Origin: Paulinella micropora
Lineage: Eukaryota > Cercozoa > Imbricatea > Euglyphida > Paulinellidae
Direction of reading: 5' to 3'
Assembly: GCA_019918135.1 (NCBI GenBank)
Contig: WBZZ01004130.1
Span: 124,001 to 188,000 of the forward strand
Length of the DNA: 64,000 nucleotides
The position numbers and the translations under genes were made by a program. Below, piece after piece: positions 48,250-58,794 of this stretch (positions within the stretch are counted from its first letter, which is position 1; each line of letters begins with the position of its first letter). The notes beneath the pieces were generated by a model that searched no databases, was not told the origin of the DNA, and saw only the letters and a list, made by a program, of their open reading frames with translations.

Positions 48250-51200
48250 TCACTTGCTTGGGCTTATCCCCCCCTCTTGCCCCCTTTGAGTCTCTTGCAC
48301 CTGATAGTATGAGTCACCTACCCGAGGCACCTGCCCGCTTAGAAAGCTCCAGTACATGGAAGAAGGCTGCGAAGTGGCGCCGATGGTATCGTGAATCCAA
48401 ACCTGCCCGTTTCTTTCGAAGAGGGCGCGCTCAAAGGGGTCTTTTTCCAGGAGCGCGCAACCGCCGCGGTTGATGGGCAAGGGCAGCCCCCGCACTGTCA
48501 TGGTACGGGCCAACAGTTCGGTGTGTAGGTAATCAAGTTCTCCCAGGCCGGCCAGCGCCTTTGACAGCTCGTAACGAAGCGCTGCCGCGCAAGCCTCAAT
48601 CCCCAGCACTTGGCAGGCCAGCGAGGGGTCCGAGATCTCAATCGATTCGGGGACCCACTCTGGCCGAGCCAGCAAACGCCTAACCTGCGCCAGCGAGCAC
48701 TGGCCTGGTTTGAGGCGCAAGGATTGCCTAGCAGACGTCGAGTTGAATCCACGCCGCTAACGTTGGTTTCGTAGCACACGGTAGCCAGCGCCCCCCTGAG
48801 GAGGCTCTGACAATATAGGTCCGTGTGATTGTACTGGTAGGTGTTGACTTTGCATTCTCTGGGGATGGGCGCTGGCTTGTTGGTTTGCGGCGGGGGGGAT
48901 CGTGCAGGGGCCGTTACTTGGCTCTCTGCCTGGGGTGGTGGTGGTGGTGGTGGTGGTGGTGGAGGTGGTGGTAGTGGTGTGCTGCAGGTCCTGACAAAAA
49001 ACCACGCCAAGCCGCCGGCGGGCGAGCTCCAGCCCGAACACACTGCAAACACGGGCAGGGTCTGGCGTAGCCTCTGTGCAACCCCCTCCCAGCCCCCCTC
49101 CCACCCCATGGCGCAGCAGGCCTGGTGGTCCAGCACGAGCACAGCGCCGTCGCGCGAAACCAAGCGCCGGGCGTCAGGCGCAGCTGTGTCCCCCGGGCGC
49201 GGCAGGGGCGCTTCTTTGTGCTTCTGTCTCTTGCGCGGGACGTCGCTCTCGTCCCCCCTGGAGTGCTCCGACGTGCACCGCCGGCGCTTGTGCCCCCTGC
49301 CACGGCTAGGCCGGCGCTGCTCCCGGGCCTCTTCTTCCTCTTTCTCCTCCCGGCCGCTCTTGTCCTTGCTCCGGTGCTTTTTCTTTTTCTTTGTTTTCTT
49401 CTTCTGTTTCTTCTTCTTTTTCTTCTTCTTGGTCTTCCTTTTCGCGCTCTTCTCCTTGTCCTTCTTAGATAGGCATTTCTCCTTGTCCCTGTGCTTGCGC
49501 TTTTTCCTGTGTTTGGCCGGCGATTCACGCGGGGCGCCGTCGCCGTCGCCGAGGCCCTGGCCCTGGCCGAAGCTGAGCCCGCACAGGTCTAGGTCGGTGT
49601 CCTGCGCAAACAGAGCCAAGTCCGGGTATAGCTTGCCTATGGCGGTCAAGAAGGCGTGGTAGTCGGAGAAGCCTCGCAGGTCCGAGCAGAGGTCGATGGC
49701 GCTGCCTTGCTCAAAGAGCCGGGCAAAGTCTGGCGGCGGGCTCGTCCTGTCGAGAACACGCAGGTTTGCGCGTGCGTGCACGTTCAGGGAGCGCCAGCGC
49801 GCAACCTCCTCCGGCGTCCGCACCAGCCCCGTTATCAGCAGGTCCTGGGCCTTGCACTGCAGTTTTGTGAGGGCCAGCACGCGCGGGTGCCCTTCCGTGG
49901 CGCGTATGGTGTTGGCGCCCGTGTGTCTTGTGTTAAGCGTAAGCTGGGTGCCCAGGTGGCCATAGGAGGAAGCCGCTACGCCCCCCACGGAATAACCAAA
50001 GTGCAGCCTGCTGGCCTGGAAACAGTGGAGTATTTGTTTGAGCAAGATCTCCAGGAGCGTGAGCGACAGTTTGTAGACGTGGCGCACGCGCCAGGCGGTG
50101 AGTTCCGAGGCGACGTAGGCCTGCGCGGTGGACCAGCATCTCTGGCCGGGGGTTTGGTAGATGTAGTGCAACGCCCGTTCGACGCAGAACCTGGCGCGCC
50201 TGTCGTGGTAGTGCTCCGGGCCGCCGCCGCCGCCGTCGTCGCCGCGTGCGCGGGGCGGCTGTGGGTGCGCTCGCCGGATCCGCTCGGCCAGCAAAGGCAG
50301 AGTGAAGGGGGCACGGGGTTGCCAGCTATGCCGCGCGCGTCCCTTGGACTCTTCCCAGGCTAGCTGCTCAAACAGCACCCCCGCCCTGCACAGGCGGAGA
50401 CGTCCTTCCCGGGCGGCCGCCCCCCCGTCGCCGTCGTCGCCGCCGTCGTCGTGGCCGCCGGGCGCAAAGAGCTCCCAGGTGCGCTCGAGCAGGTCCCGGC
50501 AGGGCGCCCAGGGCTGGGGCTGGGGCTCGCTCGCCAGGCAGAGGTGGAGGTACGGGTGCCGGGCGCAGGGGGGCTGTTGCGGGTCTAGCCACAGGGCGCA
50601 CAGTTCTGACTGGACGGGCCGCTTGGTGGCCCCGTCCAGAAGCCTCCCCGCAAAGTCGACGATTGTCTCCTGCCCCCGCACTACTAGGCCCGGGGGCAGA
50701 AAGCGCAGCCCTTGCAGCGCAAAGCTGAGCGTGTGCTGGAAGTGGCCGGTAGTAGCTACGGTGCGCACGTTGCGGCCTATCACCTCACGCGCAGAGACCA
50801 TATGCCACGTAAAATCCCGCACCGACAGGCCGCCCAGGAACGAGCCCCGCACGTAGCCGCTGTCGGTCGGATCCTGCGGCCGCGAGAAGCAGCTGCGCCG
50901 TCCCTGCAGGCTAGGCACGATCAGCGCCTGCTCGTACAGGTGCAGCCCCGCCTGGGTCTCGAGCTGGCGCAGGTCATCGACGGAGCCCTTGGCGCCAGAG
51001 GCTACGCTGCTGCGGAGCCCGCGCTGGCGCTCTCCGCCCAGCGCCAGCCCGCGGGCGTAGCGCCGCTCCTGCGCAGATCTGGCTAGGGACTGCAGGGCCC
51101 GCAGGTAGCTTTCACACTCGGCACGGAAAGCATCTTCCCGTGCTTCCGCCGCCAGCATCCGTCGCCGCAGGTTCCTCTGCCGCGGCAGCCAAGAAAAAGA

Positions 51201-54200
51201 GCCCAGCCCGGCGGCCGCCCCCGCGAGTAGCGCGGTGGGGGGGGGGAGCTGTCGCGGCGCCCGCCGGCTCGCTCTCGAGCAAAGGACAGCGCCTGCCCAC
51301 CCAGCGTTCCGGCCGGGGCAGGTGCTCCAGCTCGGCCAGGCTAACCGTGGTGCTGGTGCGCATGTTACACCACAAGACAAACACGCTGACGCAGTCCAGA
51401 AAGAACGCGGACCACTCGCAGCCATAGTCCGCGTAAAGGACCTTGACCAAGCTCAGGCAGCCCTGCCCGAGCCACGACTTTTGCCACCTGGCCGGGTCCC
51501 GCCAGACCGAGTCCGCGGCGCCGCCGCCCGCCGGCACCCAGGGCGGCACAAAGTCGGGCGGAAGAAACTTGGCTAGCACGTCCCAGACATTGCAACCCTC
51601 CCGCCCCGTCTGCTCGGGCAAGCCCAGCTGCGCGTTGCCGCGCGGCCGAGGCACCTTGCTCTCCAGCAGCGCAAATAACTCCAGCAACTCCTCGTACGAG
51701 AAACGCTCTCCCGCCTGTATCGCGTCCAACAGAACCGCCAGGTTGTCCTGTGCCAGCTTGGCCACGTTCTCCCCGGCCGCGCGCGACGTGATCAAACGCG
51801 CCGAGCCCATGGTTTCTTCCGCCGACCACGCGTCTGGGTGGTCCTGCAGCGCTATCACCGTCAACACGTCCCCGTCGTTATCTCCATTAAAGGGTATTTC
51901 CTCTATCGGGTTCCGCGTGATGCAAAGCCGCTGCGGCAGCAGGGCGTCCGGGTTGCCTAGCCCCACACGTTGCTCATCGTACCGGGGCCGCACGCTCAGG
52001 CAGGACGGGGTCTCGTAATACATCCCCCGCTTGGGCAGCATCACCGTGAAGAGGCGCGTGCTCTGCGGGGACAACGTCGGCTGCCTGTTGATTACCACCT
52101 TGCTGCCCTCGACCAGGCTCATTTCCAGCACGTCGCCCTCCTCTATCCACGCAGAGTAAAAACCATCCAGTTCCTCCAGCCGGCAGCCCGGCGCATACTG
52201 CGTGGGGTTCAGTACATCCCAGCTCCGCTGGCCGGCCCTCTGCCGCGAGCCGGAGCTGGAGCTGGAGCGGGAGGAGGAGGCGGGGGAAGGCAACGACGCC
52301 GAATGCTGCTGCTTCTTCTTCCTCTTCCAGAGCAGGCCGACGCTGGGGTACACGTCCCCGTAAGCCAGGTCCGGGTTATGGTCCAGCATAGCCGCCACCT
52401 CCGAATCACCCTCCGGGGACGCCCGGGCCGTTCTCAGCCTCGCTTGCCATTCCTTCAACGCGGCGCGCGCGCGCTGCACCCCGTCCACCGCCTCCCGCAC
52501 CGCCTCCAGGTTGTGCGGGCCGACGTACACTCGCTCGTACAGGCTCCGCAACAGGTCCAGCCCCAGCACCACGTGGCCCAGGGGGACCAACGCGTTGCAA
52601 ATCAGCACCCCACGCCCCGAGTGATCCACACGTTTGCCCAGCCCGTTCTTCCGGAACTCTCCGTCCTTACGGCTCAGCAGCTCGCTCAGGTTGCGCGAGA
52701 CCTGCGTCGCGTCTGCCGCCTGGGTGCCGCCCCCCGCCCCCTCTCCCCCCCCGCCGGCGGCCCCGCCCCGCCGACAGAACAGGGCGCTCCAGGAACGGTA
52801 CGCCGCCAACAAAGTCTGCTGGTATTCCAGCGCCAGCTTGTCCTCCCGGCACTGCCCCGCCAGCAACAGTAGCTCTACTGCAGATGCGTAGCTGCCCGCC
52901 GCCAGGCGCCCCTGCTCCCACAGGTACTTCACCTCCCAGCCACAGCGCAAGAGGTCCACCGTCTGGTTGATGTTGTCCACCAGGTCCCGCCCGTAGTCCA
53001 GCAGCGCCTGGCGCCCATCCAGCGAGGCACGCACCACCGGTAGCAGCGAGCGGCTCGGTGTCAGGCAAGCAAACCGAAACGCCCGGTACAAATCAGCCCT
53101 TAGCCTCAGCCTCTCGGCCGGCAGGCTCTGTCTAGCCAGCAGCGTGCGCCAGTACATCCGGCACCGGCACCGGCGACGAAGACGACGACGACGACGACGA
53201 CGATGACGACGCCGCCGCCGCCCCTCTCGGGGCGCTCAGGTCGCCAAACCAACCCAGCCCGTACTGCTCGTCGCTCGTCTGCTCCAGCGCCAGCTTGCTG
53301 AAACTACACGGAAACGACAGTCCCTGCTGCTTGCGCACGAAAGGCTGCATACCCCCGCAACCACCGTGTTTCGCCGCGCACTCCAAAGAAATCCTCTTCT
53401 GTACTACCGTCGCCGACAACACACACTTGACAATCAGGGCCCGCAGCTCTTCGGGGCAACAACCGGTTCCGGGGGTCCTTTCGCAACCTACGCACCGACA
53501 GCGGTTCCTCCAGCGCCTCTTCCACCTCGCCCTCTGCCGAACGCTCCTTGTCGCGCGCGCGCAGCTTGGCCACCAGCTCACCCAACAACGCCAACCTCCG
53601 CTCGCACGCCTGCTGCGCCTCCTTCAGCGCCGGCGCCTGCTCTAGCTGAGCCTGCTCCGCCGGCGGCAGGTCGCGCACGAATCGCCGGGGGGGCCCGTTT
53701 ACCCGCCGGTTCATCCCCAGAAACGCCAGGCGCTGCAGCCGCTGCAACAGGCTCTCGCGCAGGGCCTGCTCCCGCACCCACAGATGCACCGTCGCCGTCA
53801 GGTTATGACCCACCAGCCCCAGCTGCAACACCTCCAACACCTGCTCGCTCCGCACCAGCAAACATTCCAGGGCCCACGCCGCCAGACGCTCCGCGTCTCT
53901 CTTCTCGGACGCGACCCGCTTCGACACCAACTCGCTAGCCCGGCGCCAACCATCATACGCCCGCTGCGACCCCGCCTGTCACAGGCTGGGCGACGCAGGG
54001 CTGGCCGCCAACTCCACCACCGCCTCTTCCCTCAACAAATTCAGTCGCAAACTCTCGTCCCAGTACGCCAGGCGCGCTACCGAACTCCGCGAATAGTCCG
54101 CCTCCTGGAACAGCTCGGCCGCCTGTTTTCGCAGCTCGCCACGCACATCCCCCACCGGCGGCTGGGCACTCTGAAACAGGCGCCGCCGGTGCGCCACACC

Positions 54201-54686
54201 ACTCATCAGCCCCCAAGACTCGCGCACCCCCTCCGCCTCTGCCTCTGTCAACACCGACGCCCCCCCCGGGGCACGCGCCGCCCACATCTTACCGCCCACA
54301 TGCGGGACACCCGTCTCCCACAAAAAGGCCCCGCAGTGCTTGCAAATCATCGTCAGCGCCTGGTGCACCGTCCGTGCAAACTGAGGCAGCAAGAACGGCT
54401 CTGGAAACTCCAGATGGGGCGAGTGTCCCGGACATCTCAGCAGGTTCCCGTCACACAAGTTGCACATCAGCGTATGCGGCTCCACGGACAAGCTCGCATC
54501 CCCGTACGTAAACGACGAGTCTCGCGCGTTGCCCCCCGACAGACACCCCGTCGACACGTCTCGTATGTCCTTGTCCGTCGCCAGCTCCGCTTCAACTACC
54601 AGCTGCGGACCATCGCTATGCCTCACTACCTTGGCACCACTCCAAACGGCTGGCTGCCACGCCTGGCGTAGCTGCCGTTGCTCCAT
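48250..54686 (-). pseudogene. rpb1: RNA polymerase largest subunit (RPB1-like), broken by four frame changes and one in-frame TGA
   Basis: One gene is read from the ATG at 54686. It has the N-terminal zinc clamp (CNLCDGN, CPGH near 54420-54438, ICKHCG), an in-frame TGA at 53981-53979, and frame changes near 53470, 53160-53200, a C10 run at 51239-51248, and 48720. Conserved parts appear in order: GKRVDHSGRGVL, INRQPTLSPQS, the catalytic NGDNDGD (51868-51889; three Asp kept, usual form NADFDGD), GAKGS, GYVRGSFLGGL, GTQLTLNTRH, and the C-terminal LGIEAC block. There is no heptad CTD. Lys-rich (49297-49530) and poly-Pro (48933-48975) insertions interrupt the C-terminal third, and poly-Ser lies at 53163-53205. 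Viral transcription is the family role. Confidence 0.85.
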
Positions 54687-55090
54687 GGCGCCGAACGAGG
54701 GAAAGTCTGAATTGGAAACTCGGGCTCGGAGCGGAAAATAAAACAGTCAAGGAGCCAGCTTTGGCACTCGTGTTTTTTTTTGGGGGGGGGGGGGAGAGGG
54801 AGAGGAAGGAAGAGGGAAAGGTAGGTGGCGGTGGAGATGCGGGGGAGGGGGGATGAGGGGAAAGGGAGGTGGCGGTGGAGATGTGGGACGGGAAAGGGGA
54901 AGGGGGAGGTGGCGGTGGAGAGAGGAGGGGGGGGGGGAAGAAAGAGCCAGGGGGGGTAAATGCAATGACAGAGGAAAAAATTTGCGAATTTAATTACAAC
55001 GTTTTTTTCTCTTCCTTCCTCCCCCTGCCCTCCCCCCTCCTTTGTTTGGGAGGAGGAGAGAGGGGGGGCTTGGCTTGCTCGTCGAAAGCC
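54687..55090. other. Spacer with repeated G-rich blocks
   Basis: Three to four copies of a GGTGGCGGTGGAGA-containing purine block lie at 54824-54930 (tandem, roughly 45-50-base spacing) with G-runs at 54782-54792 and 54926-54935. It is the upstream region of RPB1. No gene is supported. Confidence 0.5.
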
Positions 55091-55966
55091 CTAGTGTGTC
55101 CCCTGGATGTAAACCTTGCTGCGGTCCTGTTTGTTCGTGCCGACCAACACAAAGTACGTTTCATCGGCTCTTTGATTGGTCGGCAGGTCTGGCAGCGCCT
55201 CTTCGCTCTCCTCTTCTTCCCCCTCGTCAGTCAAATGCATAGTCCCAGCTAGTACATGTACCTTTACCGTACTGTTTTGCAACCAATTTATGCTGTAGGT
55301 ATAGCTTTCGCCCAGGCGCTCACTGACCTGCTTATACACCGTATTGGACAACGAAAACGCGCTCGACGCGCAGTACAGCCTGTAGCGAATTATATTTCGG
55401 TAGTGAACCAACGGCACGGGCAGCAGCAGCACCAGAGGAAACTGCAGCAGGCGGGGCGTCTTCCAACTCCGGTCGACGCGCCACAGACGCAGCTCCTCCT
55501 CGGCTTCGGTTATGGCAGCTCGTAGCACCGGCGACAGGGCCGACAGACAGCTGTACCCAAAGTTGCCGCAGCCCTTGCTGGGGTCGAAAAACCTCTTCAC
55601 GTCCCATGTTCCCCCATCGCCCAGGCTTTCTGCTTCGTTACTTGGATTCCACCAGCTCGAGCGTTGCATCGCGTGGTAGCCCTCCCGCCGACGAGAGGTA
55701 ATCAGGTATGTAAGAGAATCCACAAATGAAATATAAGACAGGGAAAGCTGCTTGTGGCTGCCTTCGCTCCGCAGCCTTCTCAGTAACCATTCGATATTGG
55801 CGGGTGTGCGGGCGGGCCTGTCCGTCCCTGCCGTCCCCCCCGCCGAGGACGATCCTGCGCCTCTCGCGCTGCTGCTGCTGCTAGAGGGAAAAAAGGACGA
55901 AGAGGCGGAAGAGGAAGAGGAAGAACCCCGCGCGCTACTGCCGTCAAGACCCAGCAGCTGTTCCAT
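55091..55966 (-). CDS. Uncharacterised protein with poly-Ser N-terminal region
   Basis: The ATG at 55966 (MEQLLGLDG) was chosen because the frame upstream is only TATG microsatellite. The product is 291 residues: a Ser-rich disordered segment (about 11-50), then a folded-looking part with a Trp/Pro-rich stretch (RSSWWNPSNEAESLGDGG), a hydrophobic strand (LLQFPLVLLLPVPLV) and an acidic patch near the end (EGEEEESEEALPDL). It is intact. The family is unrecognised. It lies directly upstream of RPB1 on the same strand. Confidence 0.65.
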   Translation of the reverse strand: MEQLLGLDGSSARGSSSSSSASSSFFPSSSSSSARGAGSSSAGGTAGTDRPARTPANIEWLLRRLRSEGSHKQLSLSYISFVDSLTYLITSRRREGYHAMQRSSWWNPSNEAESLGDGGTWDVKRFFDPSKGCGNFGYSCLSALSPVLRAAITEAEEELRLWRVDRSWKTPRLLQFPLVLLLPVPLVHYRNIIRYRLYCASSAFSLSNTVYKQVSERLGESYTYSINWLQNSTVKVHVLAGTMHLTDEGEEEESEEALPDLPTNQRADETYFVLVGTNKQDRSKVYIQGTH

Positions 55967-56053
55967 GTGTGCACAAAATAAAAAGTACCCTTTGTTTGGC
56001 GGGGGTGAAGGAGAGATGCATGCGTATGTATGTATGTACGCATGTATGCATGC

Positions 56054-56085
<32 letters not shown>

Positions 56086-56439
56086 TTACGTATGTATGCA
56101 TGTATGTATGCATGTATGTATGTATGTATGTATGTATATATGCATGCGTGTATGTATGTATGTATGTATGTATGTATGTATGTATGTATGTATGTATGTA
56201 TGTGTGTGGCCACAAAAGCAAGAGGCTTCTTATAAAAAATCAAGCACTTTAGCTTTTAGCCTAGCTCTCGTCCCTTCTCCCGCGCTCTCTCTCTGCCCCC
56301 GGCCCCTTCCCCCGTCCCCCGTCCCCTCCCTTCCCCATTTACTCTTGTCTTACACTGGCCCCTCCTCCCCCCTCCTCTCTGTCTCTTTTCCCGAGGAAGA
56401 AAAAACTAAGAAGCCCTTAACAAAATAGAAAGAGAGAAA
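55967..56439. other. Divergent spacer with microsatellite and C-rich tract
   Basis: A TATG microsatellite (56015-56205) is followed by a pyrimidine-rich block (56270-56395). It separates divergent genes. Confidence 0.6.
56015..56205. repeat. TATG-type microsatellite
   Basis: About 190 bases of tetranucleotide repeats (ATGT with ATGC, ACGT and ATAT variants). Open frames through it (HTYI repeats) are an artefact of the repeat. Confidence 0.95.
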
Positions 56440-57999
56440 ATGTACCAGCTACCGCTGCCCCCCCAAAGCTTCACCGAGGACGACCCATCGCTCAAGCCCG
56501 CCGAAGCTAAGCTTTTGCTTAGCGTAGCTCACAAGCAACTGCGCGGATGCTTGGACGGTACGGACGCCCCTGCTCCCCCCGGCAGTGCTCTCTGCGTCAA
56601 GCTAGGCACTGCTCTGCTGCGACATTACGCTTCGAGTTATAACGTGGGCCATCCGCGGGTTCGGCTCGACCTGGTGGCCTCCCCCTCATACCTGCCGCCA
56701 ATTCGCACAGTAGGTCTCTGCCACCTGATTTGTTGGGCTCTGAGCGCCTCCTACATGTTTGAACATCATTGGAAAAAGCGCCCACTGCGCGACCAGCCCC
56801 TGCTTTCTACTACTAGCAGTACGGAGGCAGCTACTGGGATCGCGCTAGAGCTCAGCAAGTGGGGCAAGTGTCTTTGCGCTTTAGCGGACAGAGGCGAGCC
56901 TACGCCCCAGGACCTCGCCGGCCTGCCCCTTCCTGCGTCCCAGATCCTGTGCGCGCGGATGGAAAGGGACACAATCCTGTGCAAGTTACGACAAGAGGGG
57001 CACAGTAGTCTTCTGCCCTCCTCTGCCGGGGAGCTCGTCGCACCCCACCCCCTAGCGATTTGGTTCAGGACATACATGCTCGACACCGCCTGGGCGGGGC
57101 TGCAGCACTGCTTTTGGCGCCTATGTGCGCTTTTGTGGTTGACTCCCGATCTAGCGCAGGCAACAACCCAGATCGCCCCAGCATTAGAGACGCTCACGAA
57201 TTGGTACACATTTCTCGCTTCATGGTCCGCGCTTCTGGGGCATGCCCGGCCGCCGAATTGGGCACCTTTTCTAGGCGAGCGTGCCGACCTCAGCGCACCG
57301 GCTTTCCTCAAGCGGCTGGGCCTGCCAAAAAGTCCGGACATCACTGAAGGCGTTATCAAGAGATGGCAGGATGTCTGTTGTGCCCAAAATCTCGCGGGGT
57401 CCGCAAGAGAAAATTACGCGACAATTTTTGGTGAGCTTGCACTCACTCAACTCAGACCTACTGCGATATTTCAGAAGATCGCGACGTCTGCTAGTAGTAG
57501 ACGGGAAGCCCTGCTTAGACTCACCGAGCGATCCAGGCCCAACGTCGCGGAAGTCTTGCGCCTAGGCGATTTGTCCGCTGCTAGCCCTCACGATCCCTTG
57601 GATGAGCTAGTCCTGTCGATCGTGCAAGAGGGTGTTTACTTGTCCCATAGAGCAGACGTCCTAGCCCCCCTGCTCTATTTCCCAACTAATTTCACTGCCT
57701 TACACCAGCTCCCTCGCACGAAGCTCACCACGCAGAAAATGACACCCAGCATGAGAATAGTGAGGCCCTCCTTGATCGCATGGGCCGGGTTTTGGTTTGT
57801 CTACGAACCTTCGCCTCTTCATGTAACAGCCTGCGCCTCTTTTGCAGAGGCATGGTCCTACTGGGGCGCTTTGCTCTTAAGGGGTGGTTGTCAGGGACGT
57901 CTTCCAAATGGCAATCTGTTCTTGCAAAAGGGAGTTCCAGGCTTTGATTTTTTTTTGCAGGTTAGAAATGGGGCAAGCGCTTCTGCTGCAAATATCTAG
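56440..57999 (+). CDS. Uncharacterised 519-residue protein
   Basis: An intact frame starting MYQLPLPPQSF after an A-rich leader. It is mostly helical and Leu/Ala/Trp-rich, with several hydrophobic stretches (LCHLICWALSASYMF, LQHCFWRLCALLWL) that could be buried helices or weak membrane segments. Cys residues are scattered without a clear motif. At 519 residues it is one of the longest unbroken backbone genes, which argues against uniform decay of the region. No family can be named; a structural or replication protein is possible but unsupported. Confidence 0.65.
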   Translation: MYQLPLPPQSFTEDDPSLKPAEAKLLLSVAHKQLRGCLDGTDAPAPPGSALCVKLGTALLRHYASSYNVGHPRVRLDLVASPSYLPPIRTVGLCHLICWALSASYMFEHHWKKRPLRDQPLLSTTSSTEAATGIALELSKWGKCLCALADRGEPTPQDLAGLPLPASQILCARMERDTILCKLRQEGHSSLLPSSAGELVAPHPLAIWFRTYMLDTAWAGLQHCFWRLCALLWLTPDLAQATTQIAPALETLTNWYTFLASWSALLGHARPPNWAPFLGERADLSAPAFLKRLGLPKSPDITEGVIKRWQDVCCAQNLAGSARENYATIFGELALTQLRPTAIFQKIATSASSRREALLRLTERSRPNVAEVLRLGDLSAASPHDPLDELVLSIVQEGVYLSHRADVLAPLLYFPTNFTALHQLPRTKLTTQKMTPSMRIVRPSLIAWAGFWFVYEPSPLHVTACASFAEAWSYWGALLLRGGCQGRLPNGNLFLQKGVPGFDFFLQVRNGASASAANI

Positions 58000-58794
58000 T
58001 TTTATTAATAAGCTTTTTATTAAAGAAATGTTTCGAGTTAATAATATATCCTTCTCTCCTTGTATTGACTTGATTTCTTTTAATAGTTTTTTTGGATTCA
58101 CAACGCTTCTTCTTCCTCCTGCCAGGGTGGCAGCTCGTGCAAGATTGACGACACCCTGACAAGAGGCTTATTTTTATCTTGTTGTACTCGTGTTCCCACA
58201 CATAAAACACGCGGCACGGGGCAAGCTGCCCCCCGCCCCCTTTCCCCCCTCCCCTCTTTTCTCTCTCCCTAAAAAGGGAGGAGATGAGGAAAGGGAAGGG
58301 CGGAAGACGGGGGGGGGGGGGGGAGAGAACGGGGGAAAGGAGAGGAGAAAAAGAGGGGATCACACCCCTCCCCCCTCCTTTCCTTTTCTTATTCTTCTCT
58401 CCCCCCCCCCCCTCTCCCAACCCCAACGAGAGGGAGAGGGAAAGAGAGGGGGGGGGGGAGTGGTATCAGAGGAGAGGTTTTGACACACCCAAAACATGGA
58501 GAGAGGAGGCGGGGCGCCCCCGTCATTTCTCTTGTTCTCTTCCTCCCCTCGCCCTTTTCCTCCCTCGCCCACCCCCCTCCCCTCCTTCTCCTTCTCCCTT
58601 CCCCCGGTGTCCTGAAGGGGGGGCACCCCTCTCTAATCTACAACCCCCCCCCCCTGCCATCTCCCTTTTTTTTGGATCCCCTCCCTCACAAACCCAGAAC
58701 AAATAACAACCACACGAAACAATAACGAAGCAGAGGATAAAGAGGCTTCCTCCCACCCAACTCACTTTTTGTCTTGCGTTTCTTGGCATTTCTT
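58000..58794. other. Long spacer with G/C homopolymer tracts
   Basis: A T-rich 5' part (58000-58100) contains AAGCTTTTTATTAAAG and a sequence (58094-58117) repeated near 62880. Purine/pyrimidine blocks with G- and C-runs follow (58310-58324, 58402-58412, 58450-58458, 58646-58654). No gene is supported. Confidence 0.45.

Noticed and set aside
49656..50363. Plus-strand frame opposite RPB1
   Set aside because: Shadow of the RPB1 coding strand; the minus strand shows conserved polymerase motifs.
55967..56221. HTYI-repeat N-terminal extension of the gene at 55091
   Set aside because: It is the TATG microsatellite read through; the ATG at 55966 is a better start.
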